This document shows, piece by piece, positions 44,080 to 51,982 of a DNA stretch of 64,000 nucleotides. The position numbers and the translations under genes are program-made. The stretch is from NCBI RefSeq assembly GCF_900185015.1, contig NZ_FXYD01000005.1, forward strand, positions 124,001-188,000, written 5' to 3'. Origin of the DNA: Octadecabacter ascidiaceicola. GTDB taxonomy: Bacteria; Pseudomonadota; Alphaproteobacteria; Rhodobacterales; Rhodobacteraceae. The notes under the pieces were generated by a model. That model saw only the letters and a program-made list of their open reading frames with translations, ran no database searches and was not told the DNA's origin. Positions within the stretch are counted from its first letter, which is position 1. Each line of letters starts with the position of its first letter.

Positions 44080-45156
44080 ATGGCCGATTTTGACGCACAG
44101 ATCCGTAAATCCCAGACAGAGGTTGCACAAGCTCAATCCAAGATTTCAGAACTTACCAGCCGGATTGAAACCGCGCGCCAGAAGATGGCAGAGGGAACGG
44201 ACATTGCCGTTGATATCGAGAACGCCTCGCTTGAAGACGTGCATGCCCACACGGAACTGATGAACGCGAATATCGCTGAGCTGATTATGGGTCTGGACGA
44301 TGTAACATCCGGTTTTCAGCAAGACTTCGACGAGATGCGATCTAAAACTGGCTGGGAAAGCTTCGTTGGCTTCTTTAGTGGTGCCAAGTCGGATTCCATG
44401 CGCGAAGAGCGGATGCGTTCTGCCTCTGTGGATGACAAGCTGCAAGATTTGATTTCGAAGTCTGACGTGATCACCAAGCTGCTGGAAAACCAGCTGCTGA
44501 TCTTGGAAGACCAAAAAACCAAAGTCGAAGGCAACCTTGGTGGCACGTTGAGCGAACGCGAAGCCGTTGTTGGTGAGCTTGAGGCGATCCGTGCTGAAAT
44601 TCTGAGCATGGACCCTGCGATCATCACGCTTGAAAACAAGATTTCCGTTGAACAGGACGCGGCTGCGCGCACCAAGCTGGAAACAGAACTCGCGGCGCTG
44701 AACACGGCCTATAACGAGGCTGTTCAGCAAGAGCAGGTGAAGCTTGCGAAGTCCCAAACGCTGGAGCGTTACATCGAGAAGGGTAAGACCTGGATCGACA
44801 GTTTGCAGAACCAAGCGGCGACGCAAATGGTGCTGATCAACAAGCTGCAAACAGACACCAAACAGCGCGTTGTGCTGTATGATGCCCTGACGAAATCCTT
44901 GAAGACCGCGCAGCAACAAGACGTGGCGCACCGCATCAACGAGATCGGCGTGAAGACGGACCAAGAAGCACAAACCGCGATGGCTGCGATTGGGTCCGCC
45001 ACGAACGCGCGGATGGCCGAGATGATGGAAGCCCACGAGGACCACATGGTGTTCGCCCGTGAAGTGCTGGAGCAAAAGGCCAAGGCCGATGAGCGGTTTA
45101 TGCGACGGTTCCAGAAAATCGTCGAGAAGCACGACAGCAATGAATATGGGGCTTGA
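44080..45156 (+). CDS. Coiled-coil protein, first gene of the 44-52 kb operon
   Basis: 358 residues, almost entirely helical with long heptad-like coiled coils (about 5-45, 95-220 and 225-320). There is no signal peptide or membrane segment. General make-up resembles tellurite-resistance TelA-type and PspA-like proteins, but I cannot assign it to either family. GAGG lies 6 bases before the ATG at 44080; a GTG at 44068 is less likely. Followed by the small membrane gene after 15 bases. May scaffold the complex of the downstream AAA+ ATPase. Confidence 0.8.
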   Translation: MADFDAQIRKSQTEVAQAQSKISELTSRIETARQKMAEGTDIAVDIENASLEDVHAHTELMNANIAELIMGLDDVTSGFQQDFDEMRSKTGWESFVGFFSGAKSDSMREERMRSASVDDKLQDLISKSDVITKLLENQLLILEDQKTKVEGNLGGTLSEREAVVGELEAIRAEILSMDPAIITLENKISVEQDAAARTKLETELAALNTAYNEAVQQEQVKLAKSQTLERYIEKGKTWIDSLQNQAATQMVLINKLQTDTKQRVVLYDALTKSLKTAQQQDVAHRINEIGVKTDQEAQTAMAAIGSATNARMAEMMEAHEDHMVFAREVLEQKAKADERFMRRFQKIVEKHDSNEYGA

Positions 45157-45171
45157 TGACGGGCAGATCAA

Positions 45172-45402
45172 ATGAACTGGTTTCTTAGTTTGAATCTGCT
45201 GAATAAGGTCTCTGCCGTAATTGCAGCGGTTTCCGGAATTGTTTTGGTCTTTGCTGTGGCAACGGCGAACCGAGATTATACAATAGTGAGTGCAGGAATT
45301 GGTTTGATCGCTTTGTTAAAGGCGCTCAACCTTTTTACTGACAACGGTTATTTTGACGGCGCAGGCGGCGGCAGCGACGGAGGAGATGGTGGTTGTGACT
45401 GA
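45172..45402 (+). CDS. Small two-helix membrane protein with Gly/Asp tail
   Basis: 76 residues with two transmembrane segments (about 11-30 and 37-54) and a C-terminus GAGGGSDGGDGGCD that is glycine/aspartate-rich and ends with cysteine. Its 3' end overlaps the GTG start of the next gene by 8 bases. Base composition is AT-richer than its large neighbours. Function unknown. Confidence 0.7.
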   Translation: MNWFLSLNLLNKVSAVIAAVSGIVLVFAVATANRDYTIVSAGIGLIALLKALNLFTDNGYFDGAGGGSDGGDGGCD

Positions 45403-46513
45403 CACCCCGCTCGACCATTTCCAGCTTGAAGACACCCGCGTCACGCGGCGCTATTTTGGCAAGTTTGAGAAGATAATTGGTTATCTGGGTCGCGTCGCGG
45501 CGACGCTTGAGGCGGAGAACCGTTTGTCCAAGCGCGATGTCGAGGTGATGACGCGCTATATTGTCGGGCTGAATTACACCTTTCAGGCGCTGGCGCATAA
45601 GTACCATTTTTCGGGTCGGTTTGCCCATGCGGGTAAGTTGACGTTTGATCGTGTGGAAAGCGGATTTCCCGTTCACAACGAACTTCTGAGCATGGCGAAT
45701 GATGCGGCGCAGGCTGATAAACATCTTGCGGGTATGCGCTCGGTTGAGCAGCTTAAGCAAGACATGGTGCGGGTGATCCTGAACGAACAGGAAATCCCGA
45801 CGAAGCTGCAATACGCGTTGAGCCAACGGTTGTATTACGAAGAGCTGTCCAAGGGCGAACTGTTCTGGGCACGCAATGATCCGACGGCGATTTGGCTTGG
45901 CAACAAACACCAGATGCGGCGTGAATTTTTGATCCATTGGGCCGTCTATGACAGCCAGATCAACCTGCCCACGATCTACATGATGGAGGTCGAGGACACG
46001 GGGCGCATTGGTTTGCCAAAGGACGATCGTCGCTGGCCCGAAGTGCAGGCCCATTTGATGGCGCAAAGCCTAGGCGGATTGAAACTGCTGACCATCGCCA
46101 AAGGGTTCGACGAGGACTTCGACGACCTGCACCCCAAACGCCTGCGCCGTTTCCATGTGGGCCCGATGTATTCCAATGCGTTCACCCGTCAGGCGGGGCC
46201 ATTGCGCGAAGTGCTTGAATTGGCCCGCGCACCCGTGGGCGAAGACTGGGCGCTGGTTTGGACGGAAGAAGAATTGGTAAGCTCGGAAACACGGCGCGAG
46301 AAATCCGGCTGGTTCGGAACGGTTGAGCGCGAGACCTTTGCGCTGGACCCGTTCGCAGGACATGGAGCCGAGTCCGGTGCCACGAAAGTTGAACGCAGCA
46401 TCATCCTGCCGCAACGCCCGTATCAGGCCCTCGAAGAACGCAAGCCGGCGGGGTTCAATGACGTGCGCAAGTTTGTGGTTTCGCCGAACGGCAGCGTGTT
46501 GAGTTATAAGTGA
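45395..46513 (+). CDS. Uncharacterised protein of the 44-52 kb operon
   Basis: 372 residues, soluble, no recognised domain. Features are YFGKFEKIIGYLGRVAATLE near the start and LPTIYMMEVEDTGRIGLPKD and HPKRLRRFHVGPMYSNAF further on. The start is set at GTG 45395 because GGAGGAG lies 9 bases before it; the ATG at 45386 is only one base beyond that site. It is likely a core partner of the ATPase because it is one of the four large genes of the operon. Confidence 0.78.
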   Translation: MTDTPLDHFQLEDTRVTRRYFGKFEKIIGYLGRVAATLEAENRLSKRDVEVMTRYIVGLNYTFQALAHKYHFSGRFAHAGKLTFDRVESGFPVHNELLSMANDAAQADKHLAGMRSVEQLKQDMVRVILNEQEIPTKLQYALSQRLYYEELSKGELFWARNDPTAIWLGNKHQMRREFLIHWAVYDSQINLPTIYMMEVEDTGRIGLPKDDRRWPEVQAHLMAQSLGGLKLLTIAKGFDEDFDDLHPKRLRRFHVGPMYSNAFTRQAGPLREVLELARAPVGEDWALVWTEEELVSSETRREKSGWFGTVERETFALDPFAGHGAESGATKVERSIILPQRPYQALEERKPAGFNDVRKFVVSPNGSVLSYK

Positions 46514-46521
46514 GATCTACA

Positions 46522-46791
46522 ATGCGTAAATGGAATGATATCGAACTGGACGACGCGAAAACGTTCTTTGAGTTTGCAAAGAAAGAGTACGTCAGGGTCA
46601 TCGGAATGGCCTTTTTGTGTTCTATGAGTTTTGTACTTTGGTCCCTCGCAGATGACCCAAGCGAGCGAACAAGGTTCTATCCCTTCCTATTGCCTGCGGC
46701 GGTTCTTGGAATGCCCTGCTTTTTTCTATCACTCCGTCAGAAATTTAGGAAACTCCAAAGAGAAGAGACCCGAAATGAGCCAGACAAGTGA
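46522..46791 (+). CDS. Small membrane protein of the 44-52 kb operon
   Basis: 89 residues with two transmembrane helices (about 27-45 and 54-72) and charged ends (MRKWNDIELDDAKTFFEFAK; RQKFRKLQREETR). AT-richer than the flanking genes. It overlaps the start of the AAA+ gene by 17 bases. A GTG at 46510 would overlap the previous stop. Confidence 0.65.
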   Translation: MRKWNDIELDDAKTFFEFAKKEYVRVIGMAFLCSMSFVLWSLADDPSERTRFYPFLLPAAVLGMPCFFLSLRQKFRKLQREETRNEPDK

Positions 46792-48709
46792 CACGATGGA
46801 GCTGCGCGAGGAAGACGTCGCGAAGCATTACGAAGCGGCCACGGCGATGGTCATGGGGTTTGATCACACGCCTCGGATTGCGGAAACCAAGGAGGCTGCT
46901 GCGCCTGAGAAATCCAGCGGCATCGGTACGCGACGACGGTTTCGCACGACCACGCCTGGATTGGTCACGCGGTCCACAGCACGTACTGAAGGGGTGCAAC
47001 TGGCTGCGCGGATTGAGGCTGCGGATGATGGTGACGGGCTGACCTCACCAACACAAGCGAGCGTACAGCACGGGCTGCGCCGCGCACTTGCAATTGCGCT
47101 GGCGGTAGGTGAACAGTTTAGCGACCGCACTGGGTTGGCAGACCTGAAACGCGCCAACCTTGAAGGGTCATTGGCCGCTGGCAAGAAGACCGAGTTTTCC
47201 GAGCTATTGGCGGCTGAGGCCCTCGCTGTGCTCTATGTCTTTGGCAATGCCACGTCGTTCTTGCTCGCGTCCCATGCGGGTGAAGAAACGGTTGAGGTTG
47301 GCGAAGTCGAAGAAGTGTTGAGCGACAATTCCACGCTCGCCCTGCACGGTGCGTTGTGGGAGCTGGACCAAGACATTGGACTGTTTGCCGACAGTGATGC
47401 ACGGCTTGTACCGACGGTTCTAGCCTATGCAGAACAATTGATGTCGAAGGTCGCGGCGCGGGCTAGCACCGCAGGGCGGTTGGCTGCGTTTAGCGATGCA
47501 TCGTGGAAGGTCGAAGCCGATGACCTGAGCATTCGCGGGTTCAGCCCTGCGAGTGCGGCGAAGTCGTCGACGCTGACGATGACATTCAAGAAACCCAACG
47601 AGGTCGTGGGTAACCATATCGCCAAGTACCAAGCCATGAAATTGGCCAAGATGGTGATGGCCTATGATTTTGAGCGCAAGCTGAACCCGTTCGCGGAACT
47701 TGGCGGGTTCATCTTTACGTTCATGGGCGACGGTGCGCCGGGGACGGGGAAAACCACGCTGATCCAGATGATGGCGGGGCTAATTTCGGAGTACTGCAAG
47801 GTCGCGGATTATCCGTTTCGGTATCAGAACTTGAGCACCGATAATATCGACAGCTATCAAGGTAAATCCGGCCAGAACGCCAAGGCGTTTATCAACAATG
47901 TGATTGATCCCAATGTCATCGGCTTTGGCACGATTGATGATATCGACCAACTGGCAGGCAAGCGGGGGGATCGTCAATCTTCGGCGGGTCAGTTGGAAAT
48001 TACTGCCGTGTTGATGGAGAGCTTTGCAGGCGCCAATACGGTCGTGCGCGGCAATTGCACGTTTGGGATGTTTTCGAACTATCCCGAAAATGTGGATGAT
48101 GCGCTGCGTCAACGGGCGGGCGCGCGGTTCCTTGTGGATGGGCCACAGACGCGGGAAGACTACGTCGATATCCTTTACCTGTTGATGGGCAAGAACCACG
48201 ATATTCCGGTTGGCGACCATAAAGTGTTTAGCGCACAAGAGATCAAAAAGGCGGTCGCGGCGAGCTTTGAGGGGCATTCCAAGCCCCATGAACCTGGCTT
48301 GATGAAAGTGTTTGATAAGGTGAATGACCAGATCGGTGAACTGGACACGATTGCCAAGCTCGGGACGTATCTGAAGGGCATCCAAGAGGCTGACCCGCGC
48401 TTCACGGGCCGCGCGATCAAGAACATCACGGACGCCGTGAAGGTACGCGCGATGGACTTTGAATTACCGGACGAATGGATGGAAACCCCTGATCTGTTCT
48501 TGGCCAAGGATTACGACACCAAGCTGGCGATGATCAATGACATGCGCCAGCCGATCACGGTGGAAATGGTCATTCAGGAAATCAACCGCTACGCGGATTC
48601 CGAATTCCGTTATGCCGATAAATCCGACGAGGTCGCGATTGAAAACATGGTGCGGGACTTTGAGCGTTCCGAGGAAGCGAAGAAACGGTATTTGGAGAGC
48701 AAGGGTTGA
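46775..48709 (+). CDS. AAA+ ATPase of the 44-52 kb operon
   Basis: 644 residues. A ~270-residue N-terminal helical region of unknown type precedes the ATPase core. Walker A is GDGAPGTGKTTL (about 318-329), Walker B GFGTIDDIDQL (about 385), sensor/arginine-finger region NPENVDDALRQRAGARF-like (seen as NYPENVDDALRQRAGARF, about 435-452). The C-terminus holds a lid with FTGRAIKNITDAV. Classical AAA+ with intact catalytic residues; the family is not one I can name. It probably remodels a membrane-bound partner encoded in the operon. AGAAGAG precedes the ATG at 46775. Confidence 0.85.
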   Translation: MSQTSDTMELREEDVAKHYEAATAMVMGFDHTPRIAETKEAAAPEKSSGIGTRRRFRTTTPGLVTRSTARTEGVQLAARIEAADDGDGLTSPTQASVQHGLRRALAIALAVGEQFSDRTGLADLKRANLEGSLAAGKKTEFSELLAAEALAVLYVFGNATSFLLASHAGEETVEVGEVEEVLSDNSTLALHGALWELDQDIGLFADSDARLVPTVLAYAEQLMSKVAARASTAGRLAAFSDASWKVEADDLSIRGFSPASAAKSSTLTMTFKKPNEVVGNHIAKYQAMKLAKMVMAYDFERKLNPFAELGGFIFTFMGDGAPGTGKTTLIQMMAGLISEYCKVADYPFRYQNLSTDNIDSYQGKSGQNAKAFINNVIDPNVIGFGTIDDIDQLAGKRGDRQSSAGQLEITAVLMESFAGANTVVRGNCTFGMFSNYPENVDDALRQRAGARFLVDGPQTREDYVDILYLLMGKNHDIPVGDHKVFSAQEIKKAVAASFEGHSKPHEPGLMKVFDKVNDQIGELDTIAKLGTYLKGIQEADPRFTGRAIKNITDAVKVRAMDFELPDEWMETPDLFLAKDYDTKLAMINDMRQPITVEMVIQEINRYADSEFRYADKSDEVAIENMVRDFERSEEAKKRYLESKG

Positions 48710-49050
48710 ACGAAGCCTACTTCAACGGTCTCGTCCTTCCCGCCATGTGCCTTGCCGCACTTGGCTGGGCTGTGCCGCGCGTATTGGCGCTGTGGTGGCC
48801 TGAAGGGGTGAAGTGGCTGATGGGGCTGGCTTTGGTTTCCACGCTGGTGATGGCGTTTTGCGGCGCTGGATTCTTTGCGTTTTTGTATTCCGCGCAGGGT
48901 GTGAACTTGGATGATTTGTACGCAACGGGCGGGCTATCCGTTCCGGTGCATTTCGCGAAATTGAGTTTGATTTCAGCGTTGCTGTGGGGGCCGTTGATGG
49001 TTTTGAGTTTGGCAGGCGTGCCGAAGAATTGGGTTAGGGAGGTTTGGTGA
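48706..49050 (+). CDS. Membrane protein of the 44-52 kb operon
   Basis: 114 residues with three transmembrane helices (about 9-29, 36-60 and 82-102). Starts with TTG inside the ATPase stop codon (TTGA), so translational coupling is likely. No domain recognised. Confidence 0.72.
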   Translation: MNEAYFNGLVLPAMCLAALGWAVPRVLALWWPEGVKWLMGLALVSTLVMAFCGAGFFAFLYSAQGVNLDDLYATGGLSVPVHFAKLSLISALLWGPLMVLSLAGVPKNWVREVW

Positions 49051-49577
49051 TGGGGAAAGTTGACTTCAAAGATGCATTGGTCGGTGGGCTGGTTCTCGCG
49101 GTTGCCGTTCTGTTTGCTGCTCTCGATTCCCCGAATGCCATTGGTCTGGCTGCGTTTTGGAATAAATTTGGAAGTCTGTTTGTTTCTTTGGCAGCATTTT
49201 TGTTTGCGTACTGGTTAGCACTCAGCGCGACCAAAACGGCGATGGACATGCAAAGAAGAACAAAACTGGCGGAATTCCGGCAGTCTTGGATTAATGAGTT
49301 TAGAAAAGATGTTGCTGAATTGATTTCACTTTCTGATCCAATCGAGGAGACTGCTGAACGAACACGGAAAAGGAATCTTGTTGTTGCAAAAATCCGTTTG
49401 CGACTTAACCCCAAAGGCTCTTTGGAAGATGAGATAAGAAAAACAGTCGCAAACATTGCCCTGAGTGAGAGTGGTGACGACTTTATTGCATCAGCAAATG
49501 ACTTGACTGAATTGGTAAACACTTATCTCAAAACTGAGTGGGACGTTATTAAGATGGAGCTGGCTGGAAACAAATGA
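49050..49577 (+). CDS. Membrane protein with cytoplasmic helical domain
   Basis: 175 residues. Two transmembrane helices (about 11-25 and 38-58) precede a charged helical tail with FRQSWINEFRKDVAELISLS. A W-I-N-x-[FL]-R motif of this kind is common in uncharacterised two-helix membrane proteins. GGGAGG lies 7 bases before the ATG. Clearly more AT-rich than the core genes. Start and stop both overlap their neighbours. Confidence 0.75.
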   Translation: MGKVDFKDALVGGLVLAVAVLFAALDSPNAIGLAAFWNKFGSLFVSLAAFLFAYWLALSATKTAMDMQRRTKLAEFRQSWINEFRKDVAELISLSDPIEETAERTRKRNLVVAKIRLRLNPKGSLEDEIRKTVANIALSESGDDFIASANDLTELVNTYLKTEWDVIKMELAGNK

Positions 49578-50914
49578 AACGTCTCATCTCTCGCGGTCTT
49601 ATGTTTGGCAATCTCATCCCTGTGATGAGCCCTGTTTTGGTGGAACGGTATAATCGTGCGCTGAAACGTCTGACGGGTAAGCAGACGGCGTTGACGGATT
49701 TTCACATCGATATTTCCGGGTATTCCCCTGAGATTGGCGATGAGTTGGGGGATGATTTGTACCTCAACCATGCGGGGGTGAACCGGCAGTTTATTTTGCT
49801 GACGACGGAGCAGAAGACGGCTCCGTTGTTGAATGCAAAGTTCTCAACCAGCCGTGGGATTTTGCGTCAATTTATCGAAGTCAACGAGGCGCAGTTGTTT
49901 GCCCTGACCGCGCGGGACGCGGTGGCGGGGGAGTTGGTGAATTCTGTCTATGCGCTGGAGACTCCGAAGCGGTTGTTCGACGTGCGCCATGTGACGATTG
50001 AAGCGGACACGACGGATGGGGCCGTGGCGTCTGCCGAAAAGCTCGGCGGGATGATTGACCGCTTTATGCGCGAAGACGACGCGTGGTCTGATGATGTGCT
50101 GATTGGCAATATGATCGGGCTGGCCAAGGAAACGGGCGACATCACGCGCAACCCGTTGAAGCTGAATACGATGACGTTCGATCAGGACAATTTTTGGACG
50201 GCGCATTTTGGCGGGGTCTATGTGTTCCGCAAGGTTGAGGAACCTGCAGCGATCGTGATGGACGGCACGGCTGACCTTGGGAAGCTGCCGATTGAAACGG
50301 TTGTTCAAGGCGGCGAGCGGTCTGCGATTGCGCAGTTCCTGAAGGTCAACGATTTGGCCGAGCCGATTGTCGAAGCACGCGGCATCGATAGCGCAGCGAT
50401 CCTGCGCCAGAAGATGGATTTCATGGTTGCCGATGTGGCCGCTGGATTGGGCGAAGACCTAAGCGGGGCGACGCGGCGCGATTTGCGCAATATGGGACGA
50501 CGGTACCACGACAAGTTGCCAGCAGCATGGCAGGGGCTGGCTGATTTGGTGCGTTGGGCGGAAGACGGCGGACCGTGGCCGCGCATTGATAGCGAGCATC
50601 CGGCCTATTTTTACACGCTACGTGCAAAGGACCATGCAGACGCGGATTTGGTGAATATGCTGCTGGCTGAACTGTCACCAATGGACGTGCGCCAGCTGTT
50701 CATTTGCCACAAGGAAGCGTTCTACCGTGCCTATATGGGCTGGCCGGACGAAAAGAAGGCTTATGTGGCGGATTTCCTTTCAAACGAGTATCAGGTGGAT
50801 AAGGCCGGAACGCGCGATGCGTTGTTTGGGCACGAAGCACCGATGGATGAGCCTGCGTCTAAGGTTGATCTGATTGATCGGGTTGGACCTTGGGGCGCGG
50901 TGAAGAGGAGATGA
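49574..50914 (+). CDS. Large uncharacterised protein of the 44-52 kb operon
   Basis: 446 residues, soluble, without a recognised domain. It starts MKRLISRGLMFGNLIPVMSP and contains ISGYSPEIGDELGDDLYLNH, LFDVRHVTIEADTTDGAV, and VADVAAGLGEDLSGATRRDL. Codon and base use match the ATPase and the 372-residue protein, so these appear to belong to one ancestral unit. ATGA overlap with the previous gene. Confidence 0.78.
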   Translation: MKRLISRGLMFGNLIPVMSPVLVERYNRALKRLTGKQTALTDFHIDISGYSPEIGDELGDDLYLNHAGVNRQFILLTTEQKTAPLLNAKFSTSRGILRQFIEVNEAQLFALTARDAVAGELVNSVYALETPKRLFDVRHVTIEADTTDGAVASAEKLGGMIDRFMREDDAWSDDVLIGNMIGLAKETGDITRNPLKLNTMTFDQDNFWTAHFGGVYVFRKVEEPAAIVMDGTADLGKLPIETVVQGGERSAIAQFLKVNDLAEPIVEARGIDSAAILRQKMDFMVADVAAGLGEDLSGATRRDLRNMGRRYHDKLPAAWQGLADLVRWAEDGGPWPRIDSEHPAYFYTLRAKDHADADLVNMLLAELSPMDVRQLFICHKEAFYRAYMGWPDEKKAYVADFLSNEYQVDKAGTRDALFGHEAPMDEPASKVDLIDRVGPWGAVKRR

Positions 50915-50915
50915 A

Positions 50916-51185
50916 ATGCAATTCGTAAGACTGGTCGTATTCGGCTTTCTGATCCTGTCGGTGATTTACCTGTGCATCACGCTCTACTCTCGTTCTATCC
51001 GGCGTGAGAAACTTGAAGACGAGTGGGACGAGAATCCGCCCGAAGGCGCAACGCCCGATAAGCGTGCGGCCTTTATCAAAGACGGCATGACAAAGTATGA
51101 GAGCGGTCTTCGCAAGAAACTGATCCTGCTGGTTTTCATCATTCCGCCACTCGTCGTTGGCACCATCATCTATTTCATTAACTGA
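50916..51185 (+). CDS. Two-helix membrane protein
   Basis: 89 residues with a transmembrane helix at each end (about 4-21 and 67-87) and a charged middle including DEWDENPPEGATPDKRAAFI. GAGGAGA precedes the ATG. One base after the previous stop. Function unknown. Confidence 0.72.
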   Translation: MQFVRLVVFGFLILSVIYLCITLYSRSIRREKLEDEWDENPPEGATPDKRAAFIKDGMTKYESGLRKKLILLVFIIPPLVVGTIIYFIN

Positions 51186-51196
51186 AGGCTGAAATC

Positions 51197-51889
51197 ATGC
51201 GCAACATTCGCCGCGTTCTTCGCATTGCACTGTTCTTGATCATCGGACTATGGCTGCACTATGTGATGCCACAACGTGACATCGCACGTGTCACATCGAC
51301 CGAAATTATTCGTACGGATTTCTCCTCGTTGAACCGTATGTTTTACGCGCAGGCCGACAGCGGAACCGTGGAAAACCCGACTCGTGACTTGCGACTGGTC
51401 AACACGGAACGCAAGGCGACTTATCTGTTCGGTTTGATCCGTGGGAACAACGAGACAATGGTGTTCCGAAATGAGGATACTGGGTGGATCTATCCGCCGT
51501 ACTTCAAGTTCGACAGTTCGGATTTACAGGCAGAGGCCGCCGCAGCAATTTCTACAACCGAGCCGTATGAATGGGTTGTGGTGACGCACTACGGTTGGCG
51601 TCTTCGTTGGGCGTCGATCTACCCCAATGCGGTGTCGATCCGTACGATTGAGGTTCCAGAGGGCCAGTCGCCAGAGGACTATCGCCCATTCCCGTGGGTG
51701 AACCTGATTATTTACGCTTTGCTGATTGCTGGTCTTCTATTTGTGCGCGCGATGTGGCGCCAATTCAGGGAGCGTACAGTTGATCCGTTAGCGGATAAGG
51801 TCGGTGATCAATATGATCACGTGAGTGCGGACCTGTCTGAGCGCAAGGGGCGGATTTCGCGCTGGCTTGGGACTTGGCGCAAGAAGTAA
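51197..51889 (+). CDS. DUF1523 family membrane protein
   Basis: 230 residues. The family is recognised by WLHYVMPQRDIARVTSTEI near the start, FRNEDTGWIYPPYFKFDSSD, VVTHYGWRLRWASIYPNAVS and a final RAMWRQFRERTVDPLADKV. Two transmembrane helices (about 8-26 and 168-186) leave a ~140-residue periplasmic part between. DUF1523 proteins are typical of Rhodobacteraceae and uncharacterised. Last gene of the operon; the repeat at 51917 follows. Confidence 0.85.
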   Translation: MRNIRRVLRIALFLIIGLWLHYVMPQRDIARVTSTEIIRTDFSSLNRMFYAQADSGTVENPTRDLRLVNTERKATYLFGLIRGNNETMVFRNEDTGWIYPPYFKFDSSDLQAEAAAAISTTEPYEWVVVTHYGWRLRWASIYPNAVSIRTIEVPEGQSPEDYRPFPWVNLIIYALLIAGLLFVRAMWRQFRERTVDPLADKVGDQYDHVSADLSERKGRISRWLGTWRKK

Positions 51890-51916
51890 GCGGATTGCGC
51901 GTGCCGCGGGCGGGGA

Positions 51917-51973
51917 GGGGGCGCTGCCCCCGTCCTGACGGACTCCCCCGAGATATTTAGAAAACAAAAGCAA
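51917..51973. repeat. Dispersed intergenic repeat, copy 4
   Basis: Hairpins GGGGGCGCTGCCCCC (51917-51931) and GTCC-TGAC-GGAC (51932-51943), then CCCCCGA-GATATTTAGAAAACAAAAG (51945-51970). It lies between the end of the operon and the convergent aldehyde dehydrogenase gene. Very similar to copy 2 across its whole length. Confidence 0.82.
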
Positions 51974-51982
51974 TAGGGCGAG

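Noticed and set aside
44146-45171. 341-codon minus-strand ORF
   Set aside because: Antisense to the coiled-coil gene. The plus-strand gene has a good ribosome site and operon context; the opposite frame reads as a composition artefact.
45353-45394. Upstream extension of the 372-residue protein to a TTG
   Set aside because: It reads through the glycine-rich tail of the preceding gene in another frame; the GTG at 45395 has a strong ribosome site.
49044-49049. TTG and GTG codons just before the 175-residue protein
   Set aside because: The ATG at 49050 is better spaced from GGGAGG.
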